Assembly: GCF_011927635.1 (NCBI RefSeq)
Contig: NZ_JAATJB010000010.1
Span: forward strand, 62,001 to 126,000
From: Sphingomonas trueperi
GTDB taxonomy: Bacteria; Pseudomonadota; Alphaproteobacteria; Sphingomonadales; Sphingomonadaceae
Direction of reading: 5' to 3'
DNA length: 64,000 nt
Shown here: positions 42,914-55,398 of the stretch, in pieces
Position numbering within the stretch: position 1 is the stretch's first letter
Layout: each line of letters opens with the position of its first letter
Translations under genes and position numbers: made by a program
The notes under the pieces: model-generated
Databases searched by the model: none
Told to the model about the DNA's origin: nothing
The model's input: the letters and a program-made list of their open reading frames with translations, nothing else

Positions 42914-43519
42914 TTGCCCACGGAAGTTCCATGGATGGCCCCGGCCGGGGCCCTGTTGCTCGGTTATCTGCTCGGTTCGATCCCATTCGGGGTGCTGCTC
43001 ACGCGCGCCGCGGGGGCGGGGGACCTGCGCCAGATCGGATCGGGCAATATCGGCGCGACCAACGTGCTGCGTACCGGCCGCAAGGGCCTCGCGGCGGCGA
43101 CGCTGCTGCTCGACATGGCCAAGGGCGCGGTGGCGGTGCTGCTCGCCGCCGCCTTCCTGCCCGGCACGGCGGTGCTGGCGGCGACGGCGGCGTTCCTCGG
43201 CCATTGCTATCCCGTCTGGCTCAAGTTTCGCGGCGGCAAGGGCGTGGCGACGCTGATGGGCGTGGTGCTCGCGCTCTACTGGCCCTCCGGCCTCGTCTAT
43301 GCCGCGGTGTGGCTCGGCCTGCTGGCGACGGTGCGGATCTCCTCGGTATCGGGCATGGCGGCAGCGGTCAGCGCGCCGGTGAGCGCGGCCTTTTTCGGCC
43401 GGCTCGACCTGGTGCTGATGCTGCTCGCGCTCGCGCTGATCGTGCTGTGGAAGCATCGCGAGAATATCGACCGGCTGCTCAGCGGCGCCGAACCCAGGGT
43501 CGGCAGCAAGCGTGGCTGA
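42914..43519 (+). CDS. plsY: Glycerol-3-phosphate acyltransferase PlsY
   Basis: 201 residues, five membrane segments. Family motifs LGSIPFGVLLTR, GSGNIGATNVLRTGRKG, and GHCYPVWLKFRGGKGVATLMG. It uses acyl-phosphate to acylate glycerol-3-phosphate, the first phospholipid step. A TTG at 42914 with AAAGGGGG upstream is taken as start; the ATG at 42935 (seven residues shorter, GGAAG upstream) is nearly as good. Overlaps dprA by eight bases. Confidence 0.93.
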   Translation: MPTEVPWMAPAGALLLGYLLGSIPFGVLLTRAAGAGDLRQIGSGNIGATNVLRTGRKGLAAATLLLDMAKGAVAVLLAAAFLPGTAVLAATAAFLGHCYPVWLKFRGGKGVATLMGVVLALYWPSGLVYAAVWLGLLATVRISSVSGMAAAVSAPVSAAFFGRLDLVLMLLALALIVLWKHRENIDRLLSGAEPRVGSKRG

Positions 43520-44591
43520 CGGGCGGGAGCCGCGGCTGAGGCTGCTGCGCTCCGCCAATGTCGGTCCCGTCACCTATGCCCAGCTGATCGCCCGCTTCGG
43601 CACCGCCGAGGCGGCGCTCGATGCGCTGCCGATGCTCGCCGCGCGCGGCGGCGGGCGGGCGCCGCAGATCGCCGATGCCGGCGCGGTGCGGCGCGAGATC
43701 GCCGCGGTCGAGCGGCTCGGTGCCCGCTACCTGTTCCTTGACGACCTTGCCTATCCGCCGCTGCTCGCCGAGCTGGACAATGCGCCGCCCGCACTGATCC
43801 TGCGCGGCAACATGGCGCTGCTGGAGCGGCCCTCCGTCGCAATGGTCGGCGCGCGCAACGCCTCGGCGGCGGCGTGTCGCTTCGCCCGCCAGCTCGCCAT
43901 CGGGCTGGTCGAGCAGGGCGTCACGGTGGTTTCCGGCCTGGCGCGGGGCATCGACACCGCCGCGCACCAGGGCGCGCTCGCCGGCGGCACGGTGGGGGTG
44001 ATCGCCAGCGGCATCGACATCGTCTTCCCGCCCGAAAATGCCGAGCTGCAGGAGCGGGTCGCGCGCCAGGGCCTGCTTGTCACCGAACAGCCGCCGGGCA
44101 CCGAGCCGCTGGCGCGCTTCTTCCCCGCGCGCAACCGCATCATCGCCGGGCTGTCGCTGGGCACGGTGGTGGTCGAGGCAGCGCCGCGCTCGGGCAGCCT
44201 GATTACCGCGCGAATCGCGGCCGAGGCGGGGCGCGAGGTGATGGCGGTGCCGGGCTCGCCGCTCGATCCGCGCGCACAGGGGTGCAATCTGCTGATCCGC
44301 GAGGGCGCGATCCTGGTGCAGTCGGCGGACGACATCTGGGAGCAGGTGCGTCCGATCGACTCGCGCGTGGTGCGGTCGCCCGGCGACCGCTTCGGCGCGG
44401 CGCCCCCGGAAGACGCCAGCGATGCCGATCGCCGGCGCGTGACCGGGCTGCTCGGCCCGGTGCCGGTGGGGGTGGACGAACTGATCCGCCAGTCGGGCTG
44501 CGCGCCCGCGGTGGTGCAGACGGTGCTGCTCGAGCTCGAACTGGCAGGCCGGCTCGATCGCCACGCCGGCGCGCGCGTGTCCTTGCGCTAG
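43512..44591 (+). CDS. dprA: DNA-processing protein DprA
   Basis: 359 residues. N-terminal SAM-like helices, then the Rossmann-type core with YPPLLAELDNAPPALILRGN, VAMVGARNAS, VVSGLARGIDTAAHQGAL, FFPARNRIIAGLS and EVMAVPGSPLDPRAQGCN. The C-terminal winged helix (DLIRQSG-like VDELIRQSGCAPAVVQ) is also present. Loads RecA on incoming single-stranded DNA in transformation. GTG start inside plsY; no other competence gene is here. Confidence 0.94.
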   Translation: MADGREPRLRLLRSANVGPVTYAQLIARFGTAEAALDALPMLAARGGGRAPQIADAGAVRREIAAVERLGARYLFLDDLAYPPLLAELDNAPPALILRGNMALLERPSVAMVGARNASAAACRFARQLAIGLVEQGVTVVSGLARGIDTAAHQGALAGGTVGVIASGIDIVFPPENAELQERVARQGLLVTEQPPGTEPLARFFPARNRIIAGLSLGTVVVEAAPRSGSLITARIAAEAGREVMAVPGSPLDPRAQGCNLLIREGAILVQSADDIWEQVRPIDSRVVRSPGDRFGAAPPEDASDADRRRVTGLLGPVPVGVDELIRQSGCAPAVVQTVLLELELAGRLDRHAGARVSLR

Positions 44592-44595
44592 CCGC

Positions 44596-45969
44596 TCAGC
44601 GCAGTCCGAACGCCTGAAGGTAGTAGGCGCCGATGCCGTCGCCGATCAGCAGCTGCCCGGGCCCCAGCCGCCCGACCAGATAGGCGGCGCCGACCAGCAG
44701 CGAGGCGAGGACCGAGACCGTCGCCAGTGCCCCCGTCCAGCGCGGACCGATCGTGGCGCCGCCGCGGCCGGCCAGGATCAGCCCCGAAAAGGCGAGGAAC
44801 TCGAACAGCGGGTAGAAGTCGAGCCGGTAGCGGAAGTTCATGCTCACCGCGCACAGCATCAGCCCGGCGGGGATGGCGAGGCCGAGCGCGACCGCGATGC
44901 CCCGGGCGCGGTCGGCGCTTGCATGGCGGGCCCAGCCGAGGATCGCGAGCGCCCCCAGCACCAGCAGCAGCGGATCGGTCAGCAGGAAGCTGCTCGGCGG
45001 CAGCTCGGCGGCGTCGATCCATTTGCTGCGGGTGGCCTCCAGCAACAGCTGCCCGTCGGCGCCGCGCAGCACCCAGATCGGCGCGAAATAATAGACCAGT
45101 CCGAACGGCACCCGCTGGAGGTTGAACAGCCCCTGTTCGGCCATCCGCACCATCCGGTCCGGATACCAGGCGTTGTAGTTGTAATGGTGGTAGTCGGCGA
45201 AGGTGAAGGGATTGCCCCAGCGCCCGATATTCACCCCGGCGGTAACCAGCCCGAACAGCGCCAGCAGCAGCACCGGCAGCCCGGCAGCGGCAAGCCAGCC
45301 GCGCAGATCCGCGCGGCGCCGCACCGCCTCGACCAGCAGCACGCCGCCGAACGCCGCGACCAGCCCGATGCCGAGCGATACGCGGGTCAGCATCGCGAGT
45401 CCGGCGACGAGCGCCATCACCAGCAGCGCCCCGCGACCCAGCCCGCGCAGCTGGGCATGGATTGCCGCCGCGACGAACAGCGCGCCCCACAGCGCCGCCC
45501 ACAGGCACACCTCCTGGTAGAGGCTGAACCGCAGGAAGCAGGTCTGCGCGCCCGCGAGCACCAGCACCACCGCCATCGCGCGGCCGAGCCAGGCGGGCAG
45601 GCCGGGCAGTTCGCGCCGGATCAGCCGCAGCGTCCACAGCTTGGTCGCGATCATGCCGGCCAGCGCGACGAGGCACGAGCCGATGGTGAAATCGAGCATG
45701 TGCCAGCCGGGAAACACCATCATCGGCAGCCGCAGCAGCGCAGGCAGCGGCCCCCAATAGGCCATGACCTGGCCGTGGAGGGTGAACCCCTCGCGGCCCA
45801 CCGTCCCCGGATAGACGTCGAACCGGCCGCGCAGCAGATGGTCGAGCATCGAGTTGAACGTCAGTTCCAACGGATGCACCTCGCGCGGGATCAGCGCGAT
45901 CGCATAGGTGCCGAGGATCGCGACCAGCGCGAGCCCGGCGATGCGGAGGAGGCGAGGGGCTGCCGTCAT
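44596..45969 (-). CDS. Polytopic membrane protein, unknown, possibly GT-C-like
   Basis: 457 residues, about ten membrane helices. First external loop holds the acidic pair region PREVHPLELTFNSMLDHLLRG and GREGFTLHGQVMAYWGP; a later loop YHHYNYNAWYPDR and the conserved-looking MNFRYRLDFYPLF. Such loops resemble polyprenyl-sugar-using transferases, but I cannot name a family. Convergent with dprA, four bases apart. It separates dprA from topA, which are often neighbours. Confidence 0.7.
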   Translation of the reverse strand: MTAAPRLLRIAGLALVAILGTYAIALIPREVHPLELTFNSMLDHLLRGRFDVYPGTVGREGFTLHGQVMAYWGPLPALLRLPMMVFPGWHMLDFTIGSCLVALAGMIATKLWTLRLIRRELPGLPAWLGRAMAVVLVLAGAQTCFLRFSLYQEVCLWAALWGALFVAAAIHAQLRGLGRGALLVMALVAGLAMLTRVSLGIGLVAAFGGVLLVEAVRRRADLRGWLAAAGLPVLLLALFGLVTAGVNIGRWGNPFTFADYHHYNYNAWYPDRMVRMAEQGLFNLQRVPFGLVYYFAPIWVLRGADGQLLLEATRSKWIDAAELPPSSFLLTDPLLLVLGALAILGWARHASADRARGIAVALGLAIPAGLMLCAVSMNFRYRLDFYPLFEFLAFSGLILAGRGGATIGPRWTGALATVSVLASLLVGAAYLVGRLGPGQLLIGDGIGAYYLQAFGLR

Positions 45970-46099
45970 CGCGGCGCCTTTGCCCGCGGATGCGGGTGGC
46001 CGCAAGCGTCGGAAGTTGGATCGATCCCGCCGAGGCCACTGGCAAGTCGCGGTCCGCGCCCTACATGCCGCTGGCAAGATCCTCCGAGGAGACACCAGC

Positions 46100-46999
46100 A
46101 TGGCCGACGCCCCCGATCCCGCGAACAACCTTCCCGCCGGCTATGTCCCGCCCCAGGTGTGGGAATGGGCGCCGGGCAATGGCGGCAAGTTCGCCAACAT
46201 CAACCGGCCGACGTCGGGCGCGACCCACGACAAGGACCTGCCCGTCGGCAAGCACCCGATCCAGCTCTACTCGCTCGGCACGCCCAACGGCCAGAAGGTG
46301 ACGATCCTGCTCGAGGAGCTGCTCGCTGCCGGTCACGCGGGTGCCGACTATGACGCATGGCTGATCAATATCGGCGAAGGCGACCAGTTCGGCAGCGGCT
46401 TCGTCGCGATCAACCCGAACTCGAAGATCCCGGCGATGGTCGACCATTCGATCAGCCCGGCGCTGCCGATCTTCGAGAGCGGCGCGATGATGATCCACCT
46501 CGCCGAGAAGTTCGGCGCGTTTCTGCCGACGGACACCGCCAAGCGCGCGCAGACGCTGAGCTGGCTGATGTGGCAGATGGGCTCGGCGCCGTTCCTCGGC
46601 GGCGGCTTCGGCCATTTCTTCGCCTATGCGCCGATCAAGATCCAGTACGCCATCGATCGCTACGCGATGGAGGCCAAGCGCCAGCTCCACGTGCTCGACA
46701 CGCATCTGGCGAGCAACCGCTACATGGTGGGTGACACCTACACGATCGCCGACATGGCGATCTTCCCCTGGTACGGCGCGGTGGTGCGCGGCGAGACCTA
46801 TGCGGGCGCCGACATGTTCCTCAACGCCCGCGAATATCCGAACCTGCTGCGCTGGGCCGCCGAGATCGCCGCGCGCGAGCCAGTGCAGCGCGGGCGGCTG
46901 GTCAATCGCGGCGTGGGGCCCGAGGACCAGCGCGTTCCCGAACGCCACGACGCCACGGACATCGACGTGGTGCTGGAGCGGATGCGGGCCTCCGCGTGA
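46100..46999 (+). CDS. yghU: Glutathione S-transferase-type disulfide-bond oxidoreductase YghU
   Basis: 299 residues. Long N-terminal extension (KFANINRPTSGATHDKDLPVGKH) before the thioredoxin-like domain with LYSLGTPNGQKVTILLEELL and NPNSKIPAMVDH, then the helical domain with YTIADMAIFPWYG. This layout is that of YghU/Nu-class GSTs, which bind two glutathiones and reduce disulfides. Cytosolic. Confidence 0.92.
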   Translation: MADAPDPANNLPAGYVPPQVWEWAPGNGGKFANINRPTSGATHDKDLPVGKHPIQLYSLGTPNGQKVTILLEELLAAGHAGADYDAWLINIGEGDQFGSGFVAINPNSKIPAMVDHSISPALPIFESGAMMIHLAEKFGAFLPTDTAKRAQTLSWLMWQMGSAPFLGGGFGHFFAYAPIKIQYAIDRYAMEAKRQLHVLDTHLASNRYMVGDTYTIADMAIFPWYGAVVRGETYAGADMFLNAREYPNLLRWAAEIAAREPVQRGRLVNRGVGPEDQRVPERHDATDIDVVLERMRASA

Positions 47000-47001
47000 C
47001 T

Positions 47002-47041
47002 GCGCGCTTGCCCCTCCCGGTCGCGGGAGGGGCAAGCGCGC
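47002..47041 (+). terminator. Perfect 17-bp hairpin after yghU
   Basis: 47002-47018 and 47025-47041 are exact complements around a 6-base loop, three bases after the yghU stop. No T-run follows, so it may block exonucleases or reduce read-through into topA rather than act as a classical terminator. Confidence 0.5.
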
Positions 47042-47120
47042 CGCAAACGAGCGGCTTGACGCGCCGCAGCGTCGCCCCCCACCTTACACGCGTACACGTA
47101 GGGATCGGTCTAACCACTTC

Positions 47121-49697
<2,577 letters not shown>

Positions 49698-49726
49698 GGG
49701 GCGGCCTGTTAGCCGTCATCCCGACG

Positions 49727-49812
49727 AAAGTCGGGATCCATTCGCCACGACGTCTAGGCGGGAGCTGGGACGTTGAAGGCAATGGATCCCGGCTTCCGCC
49801 GGGATGACGGAG
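49727..49812. repeat. Paired GGATCC-containing palindromic repeat
   Basis: GTCATCCCGACGAAAGTCGGGATCCATT (starting near 49727) and AATGGATCCCGGCTTCCGCCGGGATGACGG (ending near 49810) are two hairpins. They are also complementary at their outer and inner ends, forming a larger inverted repeat. The second hairpin recurs at 9443-9468. Confidence 0.65.
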
Positions 49813-49891
49813 CTGGGGAGCGTAACGTCTCCGCTGAAGGACACCGCGCTTTCGGCTGGCAATTCGCCCCGAAAACCCCCACATCGCGGCC

Positions 49892-50656
49892 ATGGCTCCG
49901 CCACCTCCCTCGATCATCCGCGTCATCGACCTAGAGACCACCGGCGACAAGCCGCCCGTGCACGCCGTGTGCGAGATCGGCTGGCAGGACGTGGCACTCG
50001 GGCCCGACGGCCGCTGGGAACTGCAGGGCGAGGGCGGCAATCGCCTCGTCAATCCGGGTCGGGGCATCCCGCCGCTGACCATGGCGATCCACCATATCCG
50101 CGACGAGGACGTCGCCGACGCGCCCTATTGGCACGACGTCGCGCGGCCGATTCTCGATCCCTGGCCGCGCCGCGTCGCGCTCGCCGCGCACCGCGCGAGC
50201 TTCGAGGAGCAGTTCTGCACCCCTGCGCTCACCCGCGGCGCCGACTGGATCTGCACCTGGAAATGCGCGCTGCGGCTGTGGCCGGACAGCCCGGGCTTCT
50301 CCAACCAGATGCTGCGCTACTGGCGCCGGCCCGAAGGGATGGAGCATGAACGCGGGCTGCCGGCACACCGCGCTTTCCCGGACGCCTATGTGACCGCGTT
50401 CCACCTGCGCGACATGCTCAACGAAGCGAGCGTCGCGCAGCTGATCGAATGGTCGAGCCAGCCGGGCCTGCTGCCGCGGGTCCGCTACGGCCCCGATCGC
50501 GGCAAGGAATGGAGCGAGATCTCCGAGGATTCGCTGGAAGGCTTCCTCACCGATCGCGACGAGGATGTGCGCTTCACCGCCGAGACCGAGCTGGCGCGCA
50601 GGCGTGGCGGCGCGCCGGTGGGGCGGGGGAGCTCGACGCAGCGGTTGCTGTTCTAA
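49892..50656 (+). CDS. DnaQ-like 3'-5' exonuclease domain protein
   Basis: 254 residues. ExoI motif VIDLETTGDKPP (Asp, Glu), a middle region with AAHRASFEEQF in place of the usual HNAxFD, and ExoIII HRAFPDAYVTAF (His, Asp), so a DEDDh-type exonuclease with an altered ExoII. The C-terminal 70 residues (RYGPDRGKEWSEISEDSLEGFL) resemble a short domain often found after such exonucleases. Substrate unknown; it is not the polymerase III epsilon subunit. Confidence 0.8.
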   Translation: MAPPPPSIIRVIDLETTGDKPPVHAVCEIGWQDVALGPDGRWELQGEGGNRLVNPGRGIPPLTMAIHHIRDEDVADAPYWHDVARPILDPWPRRVALAAHRASFEEQFCTPALTRGADWICTWKCALRLWPDSPGFSNQMLRYWRRPEGMEHERGLPAHRAFPDAYVTAFHLRDMLNEASVAQLIEWSSQPGLLPRVRYGPDRGKEWSEISEDSLEGFLTDRDEDVRFTAETELARRRGGAPVGRGSSTQRLLF

Positions 50657-50682
50657 GATCCTCCCCGTGCCGGGGAGGATCT
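50656..50682 (+). terminator. Perfect 12-bp hairpin, member of a repeat family
   Basis: AGATCCTCCCCG (50656-50667) and CGGGGAGGATCT (50671-50682) pair fully around a 3-base loop, starting at the last base of the exonuclease stop. The same module forms the arm tips at 16049-16216. No T-run follows. Confidence 0.55.
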
Positions 50683-50785
50683 GCAAGGGCCGCGAGTCGG
50701 GAGGATGTGCAAAGTCCTTCCACCTGCGAAAGGTTAGGCCCTTTGGGGTTCCGCTGGGGCATCCCCTCCGCTAGGAGGCCAGGCG

Positions 50786-51238
50786 ATGACCAGCAGCGAC
50801 CAAGCCCCTGCCGGCCGGCTCGACGGCCGTGAGCACCGCTTCGCGCTGCGCGTCTATTTCGAGGACACCGATCTTACCGGTGTCGTCTATCATGCCAATT
50901 ACCTGCGCTACATGGAACGTGCCCGATCGGACATGCTCGATCGCGCGGGCATCGACCAGCGCGCGGTGTTCGAAGCGGGTGGCGGCGCCTATGCGGTCGC
51001 CGGGCTCGACATTCGCTATCGCGCCCCGGCGAAACTCGGCGACACGCTGGTGGTTGTCAGCAGATTGACCCGCCTGCGTGCCGCCGTCGTCACTATTCAG
51101 CAACGAGTCATGCGGGACGAAACCATAGTCGCCGAGGCAACCGTGGAGGTGGCGTTCGTCGCCCCCGGCGGTCGCCCGCGGCGACAGCCGGCCGAGTGGC
51201 TGGCTGCGTTCGAACCGCTCGTGTGGAAGGAGAGTTAA
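50786..51238 (+). CDS. ybgC: Tol-Pal-associated acyl-CoA thioesterase YbgC
   Basis: 150 residues, hotdog fold. Catalytic Asp in VYFEDTDLTGVVYHANYLRYMERARSD, the 4-hydroxybenzoyl-CoA thioesterase signature, and GLDIRYRAPAKLGD. First gene of the tol-pal operon, six bases before tolQ. AGGAGG upstream of the ATG. Role in envelope lipid handling unclear. Confidence 0.93.
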   Translation: MTSSDQAPAGRLDGREHRFALRVYFEDTDLTGVVYHANYLRYMERARSDMLDRAGIDQRAVFEAGGGAYAVAGLDIRYRAPAKLGDTLVVVSRLTRLRAAVVTIQQRVMRDETIVAEATVEVAFVAPGGRPRRQPAEWLAAFEPLVWKES

Positions 51239-51244
51239 GCGTCC

Positions 51245-51931
51245 ATGCCGTCCGTCTCAACCGGTGCCGTCCTGTCGCCGATCCATCTGTTCCTGGAAGC
51301 CGACATCGTCGTGAAGCTGGTCATGATCGGCCTGCTGCTCGCCAGCCTGTGGACCTGGACGATCATTATCGGCTTCGCGCTGAAGGTCAGCGGGCTGCGC
51401 AAGGAGATGCAGCGCTTCGAGACCGAGTATCGCGAGGCCGATGACTTCGACGAATTCCACCGCCGCGCCGCCGGCCGCGACCAGCCGATCGCGCGCGTGT
51501 TCGCCGCGGGGGTGAGCGAATGGCGCCGCTCGACCGCGGGCAAGACGATCGACCGCGAAGGCACGCGCGAGCGCCTCGCCACCGCGATGGGCGCGACGGT
51601 CGCGATGGAGATCGATCGCCTCTCCGACCGCCTGAACTTCCTCGCCACCGTGGGTTCGGTCGCCCCGTTCGTCGGCCTGTTCGGCACCGTCTGGGGCATC
51701 ATGCGCAGCTTCACCGGCATTGCCGCCGCGCAGAGCTCGTCGCTCGCCGTGGTCGCGCCGGGCATTGCCGAGGCGCTGTTCGCCACCGCGATCGGCCTGT
51801 TCGCCGCCATCCCGGCGGTGATCGCCTATAACCGCTACAGCCATGCCGTGAACCGCGTCGAGGCGCGGCTCCATCGCTTCGCCGACGGCTTCCACGCGAC
51901 GCTGAGCCGTCGCCTGGAGATGGAGGGCTAA
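51245..51931 (+). CDS. tolQ: Tol-Pal system proton-motor protein TolQ
   Basis: 228 residues, three membrane helices (about 20-40, 133-155, 170-190). LNFLATVGSVAPFVGLFGTVWGIM and ALFATAIGLFAAIPAVIAYN are the ExbB/TolQ motor signatures. With TolR it uses proton flow to energise TolA during outer-membrane constriction at division. Confidence 0.95.
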   Translation: MPSVSTGAVLSPIHLFLEADIVVKLVMIGLLLASLWTWTIIIGFALKVSGLRKEMQRFETEYREADDFDEFHRRAAGRDQPIARVFAAGVSEWRRSTAGKTIDREGTRERLATAMGATVAMEIDRLSDRLNFLATVGSVAPFVGLFGTVWGIMRSFTGIAAAQSSSLAVVAPGIAEALFATAIGLFAAIPAVIAYNRYSHAVNRVEARLHRFADGFHATLSRRLEMEG

Positions 51932-51935
51932 GCCG

Positions 51936-52376
<441 letters not shown>

Positions 52377-52377
52377 A

Positions 52378-53283
52378 GTGAGCGAGACCATGGACCGTAG
52401 CGAGCGGATCGGGCTCGGCGTTTCCATCGCGGCGCACGCCGCGGTGTTCGCCGCGCTCGTGCTCAGCTTCGCGAAGACGCCGCCGCAGGAGCCGCCCAAG
52501 GCGATTCCGATCGACATTTCGCTCGCCGACAAGGTGGGGCTGGAAAGCAGCGCACCGGTGCCGAGCCAGGAGGAGCTGGCCGCCAAGAAGTCACCGGTCG
52601 AGGCGCCGGTGGAGCCAGAGGCGGCGCCTGCACCCGCGCCCGAGCCGCAACCGCTCCCCAAGCCGCAGCCGGCCCCGCCCAAGCCCGCGCCGGAGCCGCA
52701 ACCGCAGCCCAAGCCGGCGCCGCCGCAGCCCAAGCCCAAGCCAGCCGAGAAGCCGGCGCCGGCCAAGCCGAGCAAGCCGTCGCCGGCCGCCAAGCCGCAA
52801 CCGCAAAAGCCGAGCACCGCGCCCGCGCAGAGCGCCGCGACCGGCAGCGCGCGCCGCCCGGTGAAGCCGACCGGCAATCTGGCCGGACTCGATCTCGGCC
52901 GCTCGAACAACAAGACCGCCAGTACGTCGCTGCGGAACCCCGGCAGCAAGGCTTCGGCCGAGGACGTGGCGAGCTTCCGCGGACTGATCGCACGGCAGAT
53001 CCAGCCCTGCGCCAACCGCCAGGTCACCCCCGGGCCCGGCGCCGAGCGCATACGCGTGCTGCTGCGCGTGAACTTCAATCCGGATGGCTCGCTGGCGGGC
53101 GATCCGGACATTACCGGCGTACAGGGGAACGATGCGACCAATGGTCGGTATGTGGAGCGGGTGAAGGATCTGGCGATCGCCACCTTCAAGGGCTGCACGC
53201 CGATTCGTGGGCTGCCCGCCAATCTCTACGCCGTGCCGAGCGGCTGGAAGAGTCTGGCGTTCAGCTACAAGCTGCCTGGATGA
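52378..53283 (+). CDS. tolA: Tol-Pal system protein TolA
   Basis: 301 residues. N-terminal membrane helix (about 11-33) with the conserved Ser-His pattern [14 protein letters not shown] SIAAHAAVF, a long Pro/Lys/Ala-rich spacer (about 70-165, repeated P-K-P-x pairs) spanning the periplasm, and a C-terminal globular domain (about 195-300) with [15 protein letters not shown]. The GTG at 52378 follows tolR by one base; the ATG at 52390 is an alternative start four residues later. Confidence 0.92.
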   Translation: MSETMDRSERIGLGVSIAAHAAVFAALVLSFAKTPPQEPPKAIPIDISLADKVGLESSAPVPSQEELAAKKSPVEAPVEPEAAPAPAPEPQPLPKPQPAPPKPAPEPQPQPKPAPPQPKPKPAEKPAPAKPSKPSPAAKPQPQKPSTAPAQSAATGSARRPVKPTGNLAGLDLGRSNNKTASTSLRNPGSKASAEDVASFRGLIARQIQPCANRQVTPGPGAERIRVLLRVNFNPDGSLAGDPDITGVQGNDATNGRYVERVKDLAIATFKGCTPIRGLPANLYAVPSGWKSLAFSYKLPG

Positions 53284-53293
53284 GGATGAAGCG

Positions 53294-54691
53294 ATGAAAT
53301 TCAAATTTGCGGCCCTTGCGACGGTCTGCTTCGTGACCGCGGCCCACGCCCAGACGACTCCGCCGCCGCCGATCGCCAACAGCCCCGAAGCGCAGGCGCA
53401 GGCCGCGCAGCCACCGCAGCAGGGCGGCGCGCAACCGGTGATCGACATCGTCGGCGGCATCTCCGCGCCGATGCCGATCGCGATCCCGGCGATGCCGACC
53501 TCGGCGGTGGTGGATACCCCGGCCGGCTCGACCGACGTGCTGGGGCAGAAGCTCGCCGACATCATCACCAACGATCTGCGCGGCTCCGGGCTGTTCACGC
53601 CGATTCCCCCTGCGCAGCTGCGCACCGTCGCCTTCCCGGAAGTGACCGCCCCGGCCTATGACTATTGGGGCGGCACCGGCGCGCAGTCGCTGGTGCAGGG
53701 CTATGTCCGCGCCAACTCGAACGGCACGCTGACGGTCGGCTGCTACCTCTACGACGTCTCGTCGAAGGTGGAGCTGATCCGCCAGGGCTTCGTCGTCTCG
53801 CCGGGCGACTGGCGCCGCGCGGGCCATAAGTGCGCCGACGCGATCTATGCGCGGCTCACCGGCGAGGGCCCCTATTTCGACACCCAGGTCGTCTATATCG
53901 CCGAGAGCGGCCCCAAGAATCGCCGCCGCAAGCAGCTGGCGATCATGGATCAGGACGGCGCGAATCACCGCTTCCTCACCAACGGCCAGTCGATCGTGCT
54001 GACCCCGCGGCTGAGCCCCAAGCTCAACGCGATCCTCTACATGAGCTTCGAGCGCGATCGCCCGTCGATCCACATCTACGACCTCAACTCGCGCCAGGAT
54101 CGCACGCTGGTGGCGAACGTGGCGCTCAACTTCGCGCCGCACTGGTCGCCCGATGCGCGCTGGGTGGTGTTCTCGATGGCGGTCGGCGGCAATACCGACA
54201 TCTACCGCGTGCCGGCCAGCGGCGGCACCCCGCAGCGGCTGACCACGTCGCCGGGCATCGACACCGGCGGCAGCTATTCGCCCGACGGCTCCAAGATCGT
54301 GTTCGAAAGCGATCGCGGCGGCACCCAGCAGCTCTATGTGATGAATGCGGACGGCTCCAACCAGCACCGCATCAGCTTCGGCGGCGGGCGCTATGCGGCG
54401 CCGGCCTGGAGCCCGCGCGGCGACCAGATCGCCTTCACCCGCATGGGCGGCGGCGCGTTCCGCATCGGCGTGATGAACCCCTCGGGCGGCGGCGAGCAGC
54501 TGCTCACCAACAGCTGGGGCGACGAGGGCCCGAGCTGGGCGCCCAATGGCCGGGTGATCATCTTCTTCCGCTCCGCGCAGGGATCGGGCCGCCCGGACCT
54601 CTGGACGGTCGACCTCACCGGCCGCGCGACGCGAAAAGTGCCGACGCCGCTCGACGGCTCGGATCCAAATTGGGGTGCCGTGCGTCCCTGA
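53294..54691 (+). CDS. tolB: Tol-Pal system beta-propeller protein TolB
   Basis: 465 residues. Signal peptide about 1-20, then the N-terminal alpha/beta domain ([15 protein letters not shown]) and a six-bladed propeller with repeats such as [45 protein letters not shown] and [15 protein letters not shown]. Periplasmic; binds Pal and TolA. An unusual Pro/Gln-rich stretch (about 21-45) follows the signal peptide. Confidence 0.95.
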   Translation: MKFKFAALATVCFVTAAHAQTTPPPPIANSPEAQAQAAQPPQQGGAQPVIDIVGGISAPMPIAIPAMPTSAVVDTPAGSTDVLGQKLADIITNDLRGSGLFTPIPPAQLRTVAFPEVTAPAYDYWGGTGAQSLVQGYVRANSNGTLTVGCYLYDVSSKVELIRQGFVVSPGDWRRAGHKCADAIYARLTGEGPYFDTQVVYIAESGPKNRRRKQLAIMDQDGANHRFLTNGQSIVLTPRLSPKLNAILYMSFERDRPSIHIYDLNSRQDRTLVANVALNFAPHWSPDARWVVFSMAVGGNTDIYRVPASGGTPQRLTTSPGIDTGGSYSPDGSKIVFESDRGGTQQLYVMNADGSNQHRISFGGGRYAAPAWSPRGDQIAFTRMGGGAFRIGVMNPSGGGEQLLTNSWGDEGPSWAPNGRVIIFFRSAQGSGRPDLWTVDLTGRATRKVPTPLDGSDPNWGAVRP

Positions 54692-54756
54692 CACCAAGTA
54701 GAAACTCTAGCGTAACGAATGCGCGGCATGCGCGACACTAGTACAAGGAGGAATTC

Positions 54757-55269
54757 ATGACCAAGCTCGTCCCCAGCCTGATGCTCGGCGTGGCACTCGT
54801 CGCCACCGCGGCCTGCTCGAAGAAGCCGCCGAAGGAACTGCCGCCCGCGCCGACCGAGACCCCGGCGCCGAGCCAGCCCTATGGCAATGGCGAGACGACG
54901 CAGACCACGCCGCTCTCCGAGCAGTTCCGCCGCGAGGTGACGAGCGACACGATCCACTTCGCGCTCGACCAGTATGACGTCGACCAGCAGTCGCGCGCGA
55001 TCCTCGACAGCCAGGCCAAGTGGCTGGTCGCGCACCCGAACGTCCGCATCACGCTGGAAGGCCATTGCGACGAGCGCGGCACCCGCGAGTACAATCTCGC
55101 GCTGGGCGATCGCCGCGCCAATGCCGCGAAGAACTATCTGGCGGCGCAGGGCGTCTCGGCCGATCGCATCACCACGATCAGCTATGGCAAGGAGCGCCCG
55201 ATCGCGCTGGGTTCGGACGAAGCCGCCTGGGCGCAGAACCGCCGCGCGGTGACGCTCGTCCTGAACTGA
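54757..55269 (+). CDS. pal: Peptidoglycan-associated lipoprotein Pal
   Basis: 170 residues. Lipobox ATAAC with lipid-anchored Cys20, a short linker, and an OmpA-like domain with FALDQYDVDQQSRAILD and the diaminopimelate-binding ERGTREYNLALGDRRANAAKNYL. Ties the outer membrane to peptidoglycan and completes the tol-pal operon. A strong terminator follows. Confidence 0.96.
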   Translation: MTKLVPSLMLGVALVATAACSKKPPKELPPAPTETPAPSQPYGNGETTQTTPLSEQFRREVTSDTIHFALDQYDVDQQSRAILDSQAKWLVAHPNVRITLEGHCDERGTREYNLALGDRRANAAKNYLAAQGVSADRITTISYGKERPIALGSDEAAWAQNRRAVTLVLN

Positions 55270-55293
55270 GTTCGGGCCTGACGCCGAAATCGA

Positions 55294-55326
55294 GGCCGCC
55301 GGGGGACATGCTCCGGCGGCCTTTTT
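55294..55326 (+). terminator. Terminator of the tol-pal operon
   Basis: GGCCGCCGG (55294-55302) pairs with CCGGCGGCC (55313-55321), ten-base loop, then TTTTT (55322-55326), 25 bases after the pal stop. Confidence 0.92.
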
Positions 55327-55372
55327 CGTGTTCGCCGAATCCGCTTGTCCGGCCTTCTGATTCGATATAAAT

Positions 55373-55382
55373 ATGATATCAT
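55373..55382. promoter_or_regulatory. ATGATATCAT palindrome, candidate operator
   Basis: A perfect 10-bp palindrome in an AT-rich patch (GATATAAATATGATATCATAATT) 17 bases before the SPFH gene, near the expected transcription start. The ribbon-helix-helix protein encoded two genes down is a natural candidate to bind it. In such GC-rich DNA a patch like this stands out. Confidence 0.45.
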
Positions 55383-55398
55383 AATTCAGGAGGGAAAA

